A DNA stretch of 64,000 nt from Blasia pusilla (Eukaryota > Marchantiophyta > Marchantiopsida > Blasiales), in NCBI GenBank assembly GCA_050084515.1, contig CM114271.1, positions 7,006,001 through 7,070,000 on the forward strand, written 5' to 3'. A program made the translations under genes and the position numbers. Positions 29,850 through 43,329 of the stretch are shown here, in pieces; the first letter of the stretch is position 1, and each line of letters opens with the position of its first letter. The notes below the pieces were generated by a model. That model was not told where the DNA came from, made no database searches, and worked only from the letters and a program-made list of their open reading frames with translations.

Positions 29850-32800
29850 TTACTTGTACTGTAGAAGCTTGAAGAAGATCCATTCACATACATCGTGGCA
29901 CATTTCACACAGACGGATCTCATCATCTTTGAACTCCAGATATGCACCCAATTCAATCCACTTTGGCAACTGTGTCAAAATAGGACTGACGTTCCTCAAT
30001 ATGACCTGCGAAGAAAGATGCGACAGCATGTCACTAGGTAAAGATCTGTCCGACTCAATGGGGATTAAAGGAATCCTTGATCACAAACACCATCCATACA
30101 TCCTGATAACAAGGAACACGACAAAGATTTGCTAAAGTTTCAAAAGTTTACATTCTATGCCAATCATTTCTCCATGTTCTCCACCTCCAAGTGGTCTCAC
30201 TAACACAAGAAAACTACAAACACTTGTAAGCCTGATAAAACAGAGTGGTCAGAATGCCCATCTGCCAAAGAGGTCGGAGAAGCCCCCCTATGAGGTGGTT
30301 ATTACTTCTTGAAGAAGTGGAAAAATTTTAGCCCACTCTAACCTATATTTATCCAAGAACATTCTTGGTTTGACATACTCAACATGACTGTCCACAGAGG
30401 GAGTATTGATGAAGAAACAAGCTATTCACAGTTTGGATCAGAAGTAAATCCTCTATAATTTGATAAATGTAGCATCCGGTTTTGAAGTTGTGGGTTTGGA
30501 AAGCCTGGAATTCAGTGTTGATGTGACACTTTGTTACTCCAATGATCAAGACATATGCCTCGTCAACAATGAGATAATCATGGGGTTGCACTATGTGCAC
30601 ACAATAAATGTTATGGTATTAGTTGTCCATAAAACTTGTGAAGTAGTATGTCTAGGATGAAGCCCACCAGCACATTTTGAGACCATTGGAGCATTTCTAG
30701 GTCGTCTTCATTTGAGGATCTCTCCACTAACCCATCACCTTTCCAAGGATTTATGATTTAGACGCCCGATTACACAGCCTAACTGGTCGAAATGCCTTCA
30801 ATTGATCTCCAGGTCAATGAGTGTATCTGCCTGATATCATGTCAAGAATCTCGTAGCCGCTTCAGCTTGGTACTGTATAATGTAGCCTTAGCATAGCAGG
30901 CCCCACAAACCAGTCAGCCCTCACAACAGCACCTCTACTTTCTGTAAAAACCTGTGCTTCCCTAAGCTCCTCCAATTGCATGACCGCCAGCACCAAAAGA
31001 ACCGAATATCATGCAACAGAAAGACGGCTCCACAGTGGGTGCCATAGAACCTACAATGGTTAAACTCGCAAGTATTCCCTCTTCACGACACAATTTCCGC
31101 TCAGAAAAAGCAGTTATCAAAAGAAATAATGGGCAGGAAAGTGCAAGAGATAATCAAGAACCACTTTGTTTCTCTAACACCACTCTTGCTCCTTGTCCTC
31201 CATATTCTCATGACGATCCTGCTACACCACGAACTTTGACATTAATTAGCTCGCATTTACTCTCCCACCCAAGGATCGTGAGCAAAGCAATATGCATTTA
31301 TGCACGCTATTCTTAGGGGTTGGGATGTTTCGAAGAGTAGGCTAGGAAAGGATTCGATGATTCCGTTCCCGCTATCATCAAGTGTTTCCCCTGTCTTGGG
31401 CAGAAGCAAGACAATTTACACAACGTCAAGACGGAGATCTACCTCTTTACTTTCGGGCATAGATCAACCGCCTAAAACGAATGATCAAAATTAGAATCGT
31501 GGGAATCAATGAGGACGAATCGACTAGTCACGTAGGTCGAAAACTCGAGGGCTTCAGTGTAGGTTCATTCTAAATGAAGGAGTGATGGCCAGAAGCCCTC
31601 CGGGGGTGAGGATAGGGCTTCATACAGAACTCTTCGCGTGGAAACATCCACGCCCGACACCCACATTGCACCAATTGGCACTCTGATCCTGGGGAAACAA
31701 ACCAGAACTCTCGATTTTATGGCACGTACTCCGATGTACAAGGCCTCTTCAAACCAAACCAAATTCCTCTTCGCTCCGAAACAAATGATCAACAGGGCGG
31801 CCTTCAAGTGTGGCTAAATGAAATAAGCCACTAAAAGCCTTCAGGTTCTTCAGTACATAAAATCCATCATCTACTGCGCTGTCCAGCATACTTTCTTCAA
31901 ATAGGTATAAGGTATGCCAGCATTATCTAAAAGAACTTGATTGCTCAGGTGAAAGCTCCTGGACGAAGGAGAAATGATCCAGAATCCACTTTCGATGGGA
32001 GATTTCTACGTAACGCGAAAGCTTGAACGAAAGGGACAAGCTCAGAGATCCCTCTTAAGGTCCACTTGACTTGGCAAACATTCGAAAGAGTTGTGGCAAG
32101 TAGTGGCCCTATTAGTCGGGCAATTTATTACGGTTTCTCTCCATCAAGAAAGAGTACGAAGAGATGGTCGATGAATAACTCTCCAGTTAATCTAAGGTCA
32201 AGAAACGACCCAGAAACGGAGGTGGAAGAATCATCGCTAAAAAGTCTGGCACACGTGAAGATACGACTTGTTCCCAGTACAACAGTGCGGATAGATCCAT
32301 TACTTGACACCTCTCTCACCGTCGACGACACATTTTTCCGTCCCAGTTCTTGGACTGATTCATCCTCATCCGCACCAAACAGGAGTGTACACCAAGTCAA
32401 TAGCAAAGCCACAGCTAACCTGCCGGTCCATACGTGTTCCGCAGTGACAAGAATAGGCAATACATCCTCTTCTCCCCGACTACAAGCACCTTGGACTTCG
32501 TTCGTAACAGTGGGAGTCTGCTACACTCCAGGGATGGCTTCATGACTCACCTATTCTTGATCTGTTTTCAAGAATAGAGGGTTGACACTCACTTCCGCAA
32601 GTTATATGTAGATCCCTCACTCCCGACACGTGATTTGGCCTCAGTAAAACGCTGCCGCGATATCACAAGCAATGGGGAACAAGAAAGTAGCGACGGCAGG
32701 TAGTCTGGGGAACCGTAACCACTCGTTGCAAAGGCGGTGTTTTACATCTGGAACGAAATTTAGAATAACTGCGTGATCCAGTGACAGAGGGCGGACGGAG

Positions 32801-32907
32801 AAGCGACCAAGAAATCTGATGAGCTAGAGAGACTCAGGCCAATGTCGGGATAGCCATGAGAGAAGTACGATGCAGTTGAGCATTGTTCAGGGGACCTATT
32901 CCACACA

Positions 32908-32911
<4 letters not shown>
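29850..32911. other. Spacer of mixed composition, possible gene remnants
   Basis: GC content is higher than in the flanking AT-rich DNA and several open stretches occur, but none is identifiable. The longest, on the minus strand, is about 32500-32128; its predicted product has a hydrophobic, signal-peptide-like segment (RLAVALLLTWCTLLFG) following a CAG acceptor-like site. A second minus-strand frame lies at 31807-31565. These could be exons of a gene read from right to left through 33.5-28.7 kb, or chance. Confidence 0.25.

Positions 32912-32957
<46 letters not shown>
32912..32957. repeat. (GA)n microsatellite
   Basis: A 46-bp uninterrupted GA run. Confidence 0.98.
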
Positions 32958-32962
<5 letters not shown>

Positions 32963-34997
32963 GTAGATTTTGATCAATGATATCATTCGGAGGATCACTT
33001 GCCATGCTTGCCAGTCCGCGCCTCACAAGAAATTATCATGCCTCATACCTAACCAGCACAGCACCAACACCACACACTTAACTTACGAACTCGTGCACTC
33101 TTCGACCCGACCCGACTAGACCCGGCACTATCACTTCAGTCAACACCCTTCCCAGAAAAGCCAACTCACACTACGTAATTACTTCTTCCCCCGCTCCGTT
33201 CCCACGCCGATGATCTAAACACCTCCATACCTTTCCTCCTCTCAGCTCCTCTACAACTCTTGCTTCAAACTTTCAAAAAACAAGCCGGCGGTCCGCCGTA
33301 GATGGCATCCAAAACAACCAGTAGTTCCGGCTCCTGCGCCAGATCATCACAAGGCTTCCATACTTCTATACCGTGAGACTGACAGGACGATCGCGGAGGC
33401 CGAGGCCGGGAGGGAGGAGCCGAGCAGAGCGGAGACCCACACTCGCACACACACACTCATTGACTGTCGGCAATCGCACACCAGCTTCAGCAGAAAGACG
33501 AGCAAACAGCGCTTCGCGCGAGCTCCTGCGAAGGGAGAGAACTCGCGAGAAAGAGGACACATGAGGCGACGCCGATGCCGAAGCGGGGATGGTCGTAGAG
33601 TGGGCGTGCGTGGTCGGGCAGACCCGACCCCGACGACGCAGGCCGGGCCGGGCCCTGAAGGAAGGAAGGACGGACGGACGGACGGATCATGAAGACGATT
33701 CTCTATCGCACGGAGGACGGCAAGCGCACAGCGGAGGATCTAAACAGTGCTCCCTCCCTCCGATTTAGTCATCACTATGAACTAGTTCGGGTCTTACTCA
33801 CGACATGATAACTAAATCATACAAAATGATGTTCAAGGTGTGTTAGTCGCAACATCTTTACTATTACACAACGATAATAAGATTTTCTAAATATTTTTAA
33901 AAAAAAGTGTATGGGGCATTAAAACACTTTCCTAGTGCCATGTGTCCATCATGTAATTCTTTACAAATAATAAGTCATTCTCTTCTAATAATGTAGATGG
34001 ATTTTGACTATTAATTCTCCTAGATCATTAATTGTCAGAATATATTAACTATGACGGTTGGACAATGATAGTTGTGGTGTCACAGCATAGGAACCTAACC
34101 TTAGGCCCTATGTTATTATAGTAGAAGCAAGTGAAGATCAATCAGTTAGGCCCTTCCCCAATCTTGATGATAGGTTTAAATTTTGCAAATGTTTTAGCAT
34201 AGAAATTTAGATTCATATTTGAGTTTCATTGTTATCAATTTTTGAATTTTAAATGAAGGTTTGAACTCCCATTGAGAAAGCTCACGAACAACACTCTTGA
34301 CCATTTTTCTTTCATCCCGGTCTTAATAAGGGTATCCCAAGCATGTACATAAAAACTCCCCGTAAGCTCGTCCACAATAAGTGAGTAGGTACCTCACTAA
34401 ATATCATACTATTGTAATATCCCCAACATCAAATGAGATATTTCTCTTGGATATTATTTCATATTACATGAAATCCGTAGGTTTTCATTAGTAGATCCAC
34501 AATCGGTGTGCAATTAGTGAGATGTAGTAATTGTCCATCCATCTACCTTGAGAATGGCACAACTTTCATGAAAAAAAATTTGATTATTTCCATTCTTGCC
34601 TTGGGTTGAGGTTGGTGACATACCGTAATGAATCATAATTTGAATGCGTCAACGTGTATGGAAAATGATAAGATGACATACAAGGAACATTGTCACATAA
34701 TTTTGTGCATTATTATGGGTGTGGTAAAGATGTAAACTAATGAAAAGTATGGGAGAATTCAGTAGTCCAAATAAAGCAAGTAACGAGGCCTTTCCTCTAT
34801 ACTATTTTATCCCATTATGCTCATGGTTGGGTGTTACAACCAATGGAATATCCTCATGTGGCCGTACATAAAGATCCTATTCAATATGGTTAGTTATATT
34901 GGTGAACTATACCATTTCACCTTGGCTCACTACGAAGAGGTCTTTCTAATTCTCAAGTTGATCATTCCAAAAGTAGATTCTATATATTTTTTAGTTT
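32958..34997. other. Spacer: GC-rich part then AT-rich part, no gene recognised
   Basis: 33.2-33.7 kb is GC-rich with overlapping short frames on both strands, including one (33456-33265, minus) ending in GIEVWKPCDDLAQEPELLVV. None is identifiable. Near 33.66-33.69 kb is a GGAC/GGAA tetranucleotide run. 33.8-35.0 kb is AT-rich and empty. Confidence 0.35.
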
Positions 34998-35408
34998 TGT
35001 AACATGAGACCTCTATTTCAACTCTATATGATATATTTGGTTAACTAACCACCAAACATTTTGCTCTTTGGTTAATGTCTAATATATAGTCTAGGGCCAA
35101 AGATGACTTGTCATCTATACACATACCTCAAGTCGCTTGAGGAGGAGTTATTCATTCTATGGGAGGAAGTTGGTGAAAAGTAAGATGAGGAGGAAATTGG
35201 GGGTAGATGTGATAGGATGAGATAGGGACATTAGAGTACAAAGAAGATCTTCTCATGTTATGAGAAGAGAACACGTGGTATAAGGATGGGTAGAGCTACT
35301 TTTTTTTCTTTGTACCTATATCTAAGTATATAAAGGAGGAGGAGAGGCCTTTAGAGGTATTATACCTTTTAACAACTCTATAATGGTTTTATGAGCTTAA
35401 GAGTTACA
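34998..35408 (+). repeat. 5' LTR of the chromovirus
   Basis: Starts TGTAACATGAG and ends TTACA, directly before the primer site. It matches the 3' LTR in its right half (GATAGGATGAGATAGGGA, TAAGTATATAAAGGA). The left boundary is less certain because the first 100 bp have diverged. Confidence 0.6.
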
Positions 35409-35410
35409 AC

Positions 35411-35422
35411 AATATCAGAGCA
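35411..35422 (+). promoter_or_regulatory. Primer-binding site, tRNA-Met type
   Basis: AATATCAGAGCA keeps the ATCAGAGC core of the usual TGGTATCAGAGC site and lies immediately after the LTR. Confidence 0.65.
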
Positions 35423-35438
35423 AGGTGAGTGGATTACC

Positions 35439-35441
<3 letters not shown>

Positions 35442-35485
<44 letters not shown>
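35442..35485. repeat. (GA)n microsatellite in the chromovirus leader
   Basis: A 44-bp GA run begins about 20 bp after the primer site. Confidence 0.97.
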
Positions 35486-35489
<4 letters not shown>

Positions 35490-36640
35490 AATGGGGAAAC
35501 TTTAAGGGCAAATGCATTAGAGGTCCAAGCAACACGAACAGTGATGGAGATGGACGCCCAAGCACGATTGATATATATTGAAAAGGAAATTGCATGCAAT
35601 GTAGAACCATACAAAGGAAATCGATTCATGGGGATATTACATGGTTGGATCATGGTTGGATCATTACCATTTTCAAAATCAATGATCATATTGTAGGGAC
35701 GTTCGTAAGATCTTGATTAATAGATCGGGTATTGACTTAATATCAAAGATGAAAGAGATCCTTGATTGAAATCAATCAACAAACCATATGGAGCGGAATG
35801 AAGCAAGGGTAACTGCAATATTTCTAAATTGTGGATCCCATCCTCATTGCTATAATGAAACTATAGCGATTGGAGTAGAAAGGTAATGTGGAGGACTACA
35901 TTGAGGAGTGTTGTGATTTTTAGATACACATTTGTGACACAAGTGGGGTAGAAGCCCTTGATCTATTCAAGAGAGCTTTGAAGAGGAAGGAGCGTCAAAA
36001 AATGATTCGAGATAACTCAAAGGATATTAATGAAGCAATCGGATGAGCCCAACATATGGAAAATATGAACGAAGGAGGAATAAAGGTGGTTACTTAAGCT
36101 TACATGAACAACCTCTATGGACCTAAACCCATAAAGTTGGGTAATCTTCAAGCACAAGATGATTTTGCACCAAGAAGGTTTTATGAAAGGGTGCGAATGG
36201 AGAGAGTTCAGAACCCCAACATACAAGGGATCGCTTGTTGATCCAATGGGCTTATGGTTCCTACAGAAGGAAGAGAATTTAGTCTGGAGAAATATACGCT
36301 AATCTCTTAAGTGTGGAAGATATGAGTATATAGTCATGAATTGTCGCTTTCATACCCTCGGAAATAGGTCATGTTGTCGCCCTCTAAATTAATCATCCTA
36401 AAGGGAAACACATGCGTAAAGATGATAAGGAAGGGAGGCCTCATGAAAAGGCCAACAACTAGTAATCTCACATCGTGGATATACTGGTTTAACAAAAAGG
36501 ATAAAATAAGAGGGTTGAAACAAACATGTGGAAATAAATGGTTTGAAGAGAGGAGAAACATGTCTCATTCTCACATATGGGGAAGTAGAAGGATCCCCAG
36601 TTAGTGTTTGGATTGATTCTATTGCAACATAAAATTTCCT
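35490..36640 (+). pseudogene. gag: gag of the chromovirus
   Basis: Fragments in several frames. A lysine-rich part includes KGNRFMGILHGW (35391-35696 frame). Near 36309-36347 a degenerate zinc knuckle reads KCGRYEYIVMNC. Several stops prevent expression. Confidence 0.5.
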
Positions 36641-37149
36641 TGCAAGAGTCATAATTATGAAGTCGGGCTTAGTTTTAGAGAGGGGTAAAAATAAAGAGGT
36701 GAAATTTCCAAATGAGCAAAGAGAAAGGATTAAGAAGTTTCCTTGAAATGTAGGGTTGATGATAGGAAAGTATCTCCAAAAGTTGAAGTTAAAGGTAATT
36801 CGATTAGCACGTTATGATATTATCTTGGGGATACATTGGATGGAACAATACAATCCAAAGCTAGATTGGAGAAAGAAAGATTGTAAAGGCTCGATAGTAG
36901 AAGGTTTCCAGAGATAGAGTTCGATTACGTCCTAAAATCCTACCCCTGTATGTAATAAGAAAGATTATCATCAAGATGTATGTTTCCTTAGTTTAATAAG
37001 AGATGTTAGTGGTTTGAAAAATATTCAAAGGTACCAAACAAGTCGAGAGAAATATTGGAGGAATATAAATATGTATTTCCAAAATACTTACTATTAGGGC
37101 TATCACCCAAATAGAGGGTAGACCACAAGATTGATGTTTTTCCAAGAAG

Positions 37150-39400
37150 CACATCACTATGTAAGGCTCCTTACTATGTAGCTATGAGGAAATTAGAAGA
37201 ATATAAAACCTAAATGAAGAAGATGTTGTAGAAAGGCTTCATCCAATTATAACCAAACATCTTACCACATGGAGCCCCTATTTTTTCTCCGAAAAAAAAA
37301 AAGATGGAAGCATACGATTGTATATCAACCATCGAGCACTAAATAAAAAATTAGTAAAGAACAAATATCCATTGTCATGAATAGATGATTTATTCAACTA
37401 GCTACAAGGAACAAAATACTTCATCAAACTCGACCTAAGCAACGGCTACAACCAAATTCCAATTGCGGATGAAGATGTACCCAAGACTACTTTTTACACT
37501 AGGTATGGAAACTTGTAGTACTTGGTCATGACATTTGGTATTACTAATGCACCTACAACCTTGATGGGCCTAGTGAATAATTTCTTTTGTCCATATTTAG
37601 AGAATTTTATCATCGTATTCTAAGATGATATTTTGGTCTAAAGTAAAACCATAGAGAAGTATATAGATCCTCTATGAGAAATCCTTGAAATCTTATGAGA
37701 TAACGAGTTGTATAATAAAGCTTAAAAATATGAGTTCGACAAGATAAAAGTTAATTATCTAAGGCATCGAATAAGCGTAGAAGGTATTCGAATGGTGAAT
37801 GAGAAAATAGAAAATTTCAAAAAATAGAGTGCAACTAAAGATCAAACTCAATTGAAGAGGTTACTAGAAGTAACAGATTCTATTAAAGATTTGTCAACGA
37901 TTTTACTCGAATCGTACAATCCTTACCAACTTTATTATGGAAAGGACAAAAATGGAATTTGGGTACATCACAAGAGATTTCTTTTGAGTCATTAAAGGGT
38001 GTCTTGATCAAAACCCCTATTTTGAAGTGCTATGATCGTGATCAAAGTATTAAGTTGGCCATAGAGATGCATCAAGCAATATCATTAGAGGAGTATTATA
38101 ACAAAAATGGAAGGATGGATGACATCCTATTGTCTTATTTTCTTGCAAGTTGTTGCAAGCAAAGCAAAATCCCCATACAATCAAGCGAGAAGAATATATG
38201 ATTGTATTGAAAACTAAGCATTGGAAATACTACTTGGATGATGAGGAGTTTGTGGTGGAGAGTGATTACAAGCCCTTTGTCTACTTAGAGTCCCCAAAGG
38301 ACCCCTCCAAATGCTAAACTCGATGGGCAGAATGATGGCAACAATTCACCATGAAAAAATTCTATATCAAAGGAAATAAGTAGTTGGCAGACGTCTTGAC
38401 TCATATGCCATAAATGAATAATATGTTTGAAGTGTAAATTCAGTCCGGTTGGTAGAAAACGTTGACCAAAGCAACACAAAAGGATGCAAAAATTATAGTT
38501 GCTATTCAGACCAAAAGAGCACAAAAGGCTCGAGGATTGGTTTCCCATAAAGGTTAAATATGGATCTCACAAGGTCCACATTACTCACTCAAGTATTGTT
38601 CGAGGCTCACGAGATAATCACTGCATATGAAATAGGAGTTCAAAAAAACCTGAGAGGGATTACAAAGCGAATATTATTGGCCCAAAATGATTGAAGATGT
38701 CGACGCATATATAAAGAGTTGTGTGGTTTTTCAACAATTCAAGGCTAGTAATACTAAACTAGTAGGATTGTCACAACCCATCCAATACCTAAAAAACGTT
38801 AGAAAAAAAAACTCTATGGATATTTTTTTTGAGCTACCATGTACGATCATGAGATGTGACTCTATTATAGTATTTGTGGATAGACTAAGCAATATAATAC
38901 ATCTTTGTTTGACCAAAAAGAGAGTCTCTGCTCCATAGTTTGTTGGGATCTACATCGAGACAATCTTTGTCTATCATGCTTTTTCCTAAAGTGCTTATCA
39001 TTGATAAAGGAATCCATTTCACGAGTTTTTTTTGGAAGGCTTTATTTGGATTGTTCCAAACTGAAGTAGGCATGTCTACAACTTATCACTCTTAACCTGA
39101 TCAATGGACTGAAAGGGCCAACCGTACTATTAATGATATGCTATGGGCCTTGACATTAAAGGATCAACAAGGAAACTCATTGCGACCACTAATATATTTC
39201 TCGTATAACAACTCCATGAACTATTCCGATTAGGCAACACCCTTCTTTTTAATGTATAGAGAGCATCCCTTTATCCCTCATGGTCTTACTGGAATAGGAA
39301 AACTTCATAGGGAATCTATAAAGATAACAGTAGTTAATGAATTTGGAGATCAAATTTAGAAAGGAGTTAAGCTATTACCAAAAAATAAATAAATAAATAT
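37150..39400 (+). pseudogene. pol: pol of the chromovirus: RT, RNase H, integrase
   Basis: RT is readable as HGAPIFSPKKKKDGSIRLYI, YFIKLDLSNGYNQIPI, the fingers-palm segment with FGITNAP, and a damaged active site FXDDILV near 37620 (37200-37720). RNase H follows (37960-38430; SLKGVLIKTPILKCYDRD). Integrase includes CVVFQQFKAS, MDIFFELPC, FVDRLSNIIHL, GIHFTSFFWKALF and ERANRTINDMLWAL (38600-39200). In-frame stops occur every 20-80 codons, often where Trp, Gln or Arg is expected. Confidence 0.78.
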
Positions 39401-39677
39401 GTAGATGCTCATCGTTGAGATGTCGAGTTCTTTATAAGGGGAGAAGGTTTGGTTAGCAACAAACCAATTTATCATTAGTAGATATTTGTAAGCTCAGTCC
39501 TCCCTATATTGGGCATTTTATTATCCTATAGTAATTGGACATCGTGATATGTAAGCTAGACCTACAGATGTATATGAAAATTCATCAATTGTTTCATATC
39601 TTTTTTCTTTGACCGTTTATTCTAAGTCCTACAAGATTTGACGATAATATTCGTCCTCCACTACTTCTTAAATTGTA

Positions 39678-39860
39678 GGAGATCACGAAGAATTTGAAGT
39701 AGAACGTAAGTAACTCGAAGAATACATTCGAGGAGCTCGTGACCAACGAGTCAAATACTTGGTCCCATGGAAATAATATCCATTATTTGAGTTCATATGG
39801 AAGCCCTCATCCAACTTGGCCAATGCACCATTAACAGTGCAAGAATTTGAAAGTTCTCAC
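39678..39860 (+). pseudogene. Chromodomain of the chromovirus integrase
   Basis: EEFEVERK-LEEYIRGARDQ and VKYLVPWK-YPLFEFIWKP with SNLANAPLTVQEFE fit the chromodomain pattern (aromatic cage residues Y/F...W...W and the final helix), with two stops. Chromodomains bind methylated histone H3 and target chromovirus integration. Confidence 0.75.
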
Positions 39861-39879
39861 AACAAGGACCTTGTGTTTT

Positions 39880-40255
39880 AAATGGGAGAGGTTTGTAACA
39901 ATCCTTTTTTAGTCATAGTTAAGTTGGAGTTTATGACATGTAGCGCATAAATGGGAAAGAAATAGCAATGAATAGGAATAGAAAAGACGAACAACGTGAG
40001 ATAAATATAAGAGTGGAGCCATAGATTGGTGAAAAACTAAGACAAGGATGAGATTGGGAATAGATGTGATAAGATAAGATAGGGATTTTAGAGTCCAAAG
40101 AAGATCCTCTCATGCTATGAGAAAAATGACACGTAGTACAAGGATGGATAGAGATAATTTGTCTTCATTGTACCTATCTCTAAGTATATAAAGGAAGAGA
40201 AGAGGCCTCAAGGGGCATTCTTCCCTTGAGCAACCCTAAAGTGGCCTTATGAGCA
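39880..40255 (+). repeat. Polypurine tract and 3' LTR of the chromovirus
   Basis: AAATGGGAGAGG at 39880-39891 precedes TGTAACAATCC at 39894. The LTR contains GATAAGATAAGATAGGGA and TAAGTATATAAAGGA like the 5' copy. Its end near 40255 is not sharply defined. Confidence 0.6.
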
Positions 40256-42299
40256 TACGCGGATATATAAATATATTTGGAGATGTGATTATTATGGAGG
40301 AAGGTGATTTGATGCATAGGCAAACTACACCACAGCTTTTGAGTAGTGTGGAGCAACAAATTTTGCACGAATGATGTGCCTCGACTTGGATGCCCACAGG
40401 GTATAGTGCATATTTTCGAACAATCTTCCTTTGTAATTACGCAACGAGTTGGGATAAGGCTTTAGGGTATTTTTTGGAGTGTTGCATGTGCCAATTGAAG
40501 GGCTTTGGTAGAAGTCATGTTCGAGCGGAGAGAATCTAATAAAAAGCCACATATCATGCAAGGCCACTTTCTACACATTCGATTTGTTGTGTCTCCGTTG
40601 TATTTCCCCACCAGTGGATAGTGGATGATGAGGATGGCAATAATGATAACAAGGAGATATCAAGCATATATGGCATGTCAAGCTAAGGTTACATTTTACT
40701 GAGACTCGTCGGTCTCAAGCATATGTTTATTCTTATGAGCAACTTGAACATAATTGAGATGTTAGGTTGGTATGACCAAGAGAGGGATGCCCGAGTGGAG
40801 ATGCATGAGTATGATTTATCGAGTTCATAACTTACATGATTGACAATATTCAACAACATTGCATGGGAGACAACATGGAAATTGCCCTATATTGGACCTA
40901 AAATTATGGAGGGATTCATCTAACCTCTTACCAATGCTTGGTCATTCATATAGTTACAAGGGAGTGGTCGGCATTTTTGGATCAAGGCAAACAATGTTTC
41001 TCGACGTAAGACACCAAAGTATATTTCTTTTTTTACCAAAAGGTGCAATTATCAAAAAAAATAAAAAATATTGTTGTAGGGGATCTCCCATGATTTGTTT
41101 GGAGTGTCAGAGGAGGTATTATTGTTGGTTTTCTTCATATTCTAAGTAATTTCCTTGTGGTGTTGATGGTATTGGATTGTCCTTTAGGGCGCGCCTTGTG
41201 CCCTCCATAAGTGAAGTAGTATTTTTTCATTAATAATCCATCCCTTCACTTGTGGAAGTATCTTGTGACACGTATCCCTAATAGTAAATAGGCTTTGCAA
41301 AAGGTGGATATTGTGTGTCGCAATGTAGAGTGACGGAACATAACATATTGTGTGAATATTACATGTTTTACTATAATCAAACAGATGATTAATGTTTGCA
41401 AATTACTAAGTACCTAACCTAACGCATATTCATATGAAGTTAATTTTATTTCATCATTGATGAATCGATCAAAGTACCTTCATTGCTATGCTTCTTCAAA
41501 GACTGAGTCTATTATCAACTCTCTTGGATGCTTTGAGCGTTGCTTAGCATAGTGCTCCTTGAAGGTCCGAGGCTCTTTGATATTAGGCACATATCCCTTC
41601 CTTTTCAAAATTTTCATGTGCTACTAGATTGAAAGTCTTCCCATCGTGTGCTCACTATCAAGAGCATCCCAATACTTGTAGCTGTAGGGATCCATTAATG
41701 TTTTAGGAGATATAACAACTTGAATTCATACTTCATTTGTTGTACGTATTGGTAAGTACAAGCCTCTCGCCAAAGGAACCAACAAAAATATAACCTCTTG
41801 CACCTCATTGCACTTTCAATCGTCCATATTCCCCTCTTGAATCTTTGAGACATTCCCTATCTCACTTACAACCAAGCACAAAATAAGGACCCACCCCTCT
41901 TGAAAATGCATTTTATAAGGAATAGAATATGTCTTATCATTTGTGACTCCCACCAATCCATTGCAACTCGATTGCAATTCCACTATAAGCTCTTGTAATT
42001 TCAGATTGGGAGTACCAAAACTAAAGCCAAGATTTATGGCTAGATTCTAAATCCAACTTGCAATCACTTTTACGATTTTAAGTCTAATTTGAGTTCTTGT
42101 AGTTGCAATAACAAAATGTTTGTTTGGACTAGAAAAACTAGCCATAACTCATAAATCAAAGTGAAGTCACACAAAGTGATGAACTTGAAAATCAACATCT
42201 TTTGGCCAAAATGGACTTCCAATGGAGTAGTCTTGCCAACTCTATCCCTATAGCTAGTAGTGTCTGTACCGCGTAGAATGTGTGGAATAGCCTATACCT
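40256..42299. other. Spacer with an unidentified degenerate minus-strand frame
   Basis: 40.3-41.4 kb shows nothing convincing. On the minus strand from about 42000 to 41440, protein-like stretches follow one another: YKMHFQEGWVLILCLVVSEI, LARGLYLPIRTTNEV, MDPYSYKYWDALDSEHTMG, FKEHYAKQRSKHPRELIIDS. Stops interrupt them. It may be the N-terminal part of the decayed retroelement whose RT lies at 42.3-43.3 kb, or a captured gene. I cannot identify it. Confidence 0.35.
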
Positions 42300-43323
42300 T
42301 TGTGCATTAAACATCAAGTTCACCTAAGTCTAATATACAATCCAAGTACTCAATCATTCTAATCATTGAAGAACTTACACTTACCCAAATTTAGCTTAAG
42401 CCCATGTAACAGACTATAATCATCAAAACACTTTCTAATGCTCATGCTCCTGTACTGTGCTATTGAAGATTATGATGTCATCAATGTAATACCTAGCAAA
42501 ATCTAAACCTTCTAAGATGTGACTTATGAAACTAAATAAAGTATGTCGGGGTATTGTTCAACCCAAATAGTGAAAATTCCTCTAGGTACAAAATTTATTC
42601 CATGAGGATCGAAGCCCCAAAATATTTTCTTCTTCATATTTTCCATGTGATAGGCAAGTGATGGTAAGCGACTCTAAGATCTCATAAAGGGAAGACCTTT
42701 GTATGCCTAATAACATCAAATATTCCTCTAAGATAGGCATCGCATCCCTATTGGCCTTTGTATTGGGATTAATTGGTAGGTATTCTTCAAATAGTCGCCT
42801 ATCCATCTAATTTCCTGCACATATTTCTTCGAAGGTATGAGTGTGATAGATGCATGTTCTTTTTGTAGCATCTTCACTAGTTCTATATGAATCAAGTCTT
42901 GAATCTTACTCTAAATCAAATCCCTATCCAATGCATATTACGGTACATGTAGGATGGTTGAAAGATTAGCATCTCACTAGACAAGTCAATATGAATCTTT
43001 AAGGATTCATATTGACTTTGCTAGTGAGACGCTAGTTATACAAACCATGCATACTAAATGCAAAACAACCCCTCAAACTTCAAAGGAACTTGTGCAATCC
43101 ACATCACTCTCCTTTTGTTGACTTTTGTCTCATCTCTCACTCTTAAGTCTCCGTCATAAAAATGGTAAGACTTTCCAATACTAGGGTTGCTGGTTATTAC
43201 GTACACAAACATCTTAGTACCAATGATATTTGAAAACTCGCCAACATCCAACTTAGACATCTCCACTCTTTGCACTCCTTTGTGATCAACGATGTATATC
43301 ATACAAATTAAATTTGTTGTCAT
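42300..43323 (-). pseudogene. Old RT fragment related to the DNMT/PHD family
   Basis: The minus strand reads NANRDAMPILEE-type sequence matching the RSDxYAMPTPKEIF region of the complete element, and MGILRGF/YID-like remnants near 42440-42520. The stretch at about 43045-43065 (TGCATACTAAATGCAAAAC) also occurs at 62395-62415 in the related copy. A frame at 43323-43054 (89 codons) lies just upstream of RT. An inverted repeat at 42973-43028 (CTCACTAG and AAGTCAATATGAATC arms) disrupts the block. Only part of pol is present. Confidence 0.6.
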
Positions 43324-43329
43324 CTAGTA

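Larger units (their letters stand above)
34998..40255 (+). mobile_element. Decayed chromovirus (Ty3/gypsy with chromodomain)
   Basis: 5' LTR about 34998-35408, primer site 35412-35421, gag, protease region, RT, RNase H, integrase, chromodomain, polypurine tract 39880-39891 and 3' LTR from 39894 to about 40255. The LTRs share a block with GTACCTATNTCTAAGTATATAAAGGA (a TATA region) and GAGAGGCCT. The proteins are riddled with stops, so this is an old insertion. It belongs to a different Ty3/gypsy lineage from the methyltransferase elements. Confidence 0.82.

Noticed and set aside
32066-32545. 159-codon plus-strand frame opposite a minus-strand frame with a signal-like segment
   Set aside because: Both strands are open over the same stretch and neither matches a known family; I could not choose one, so only a low-confidence region note was made.
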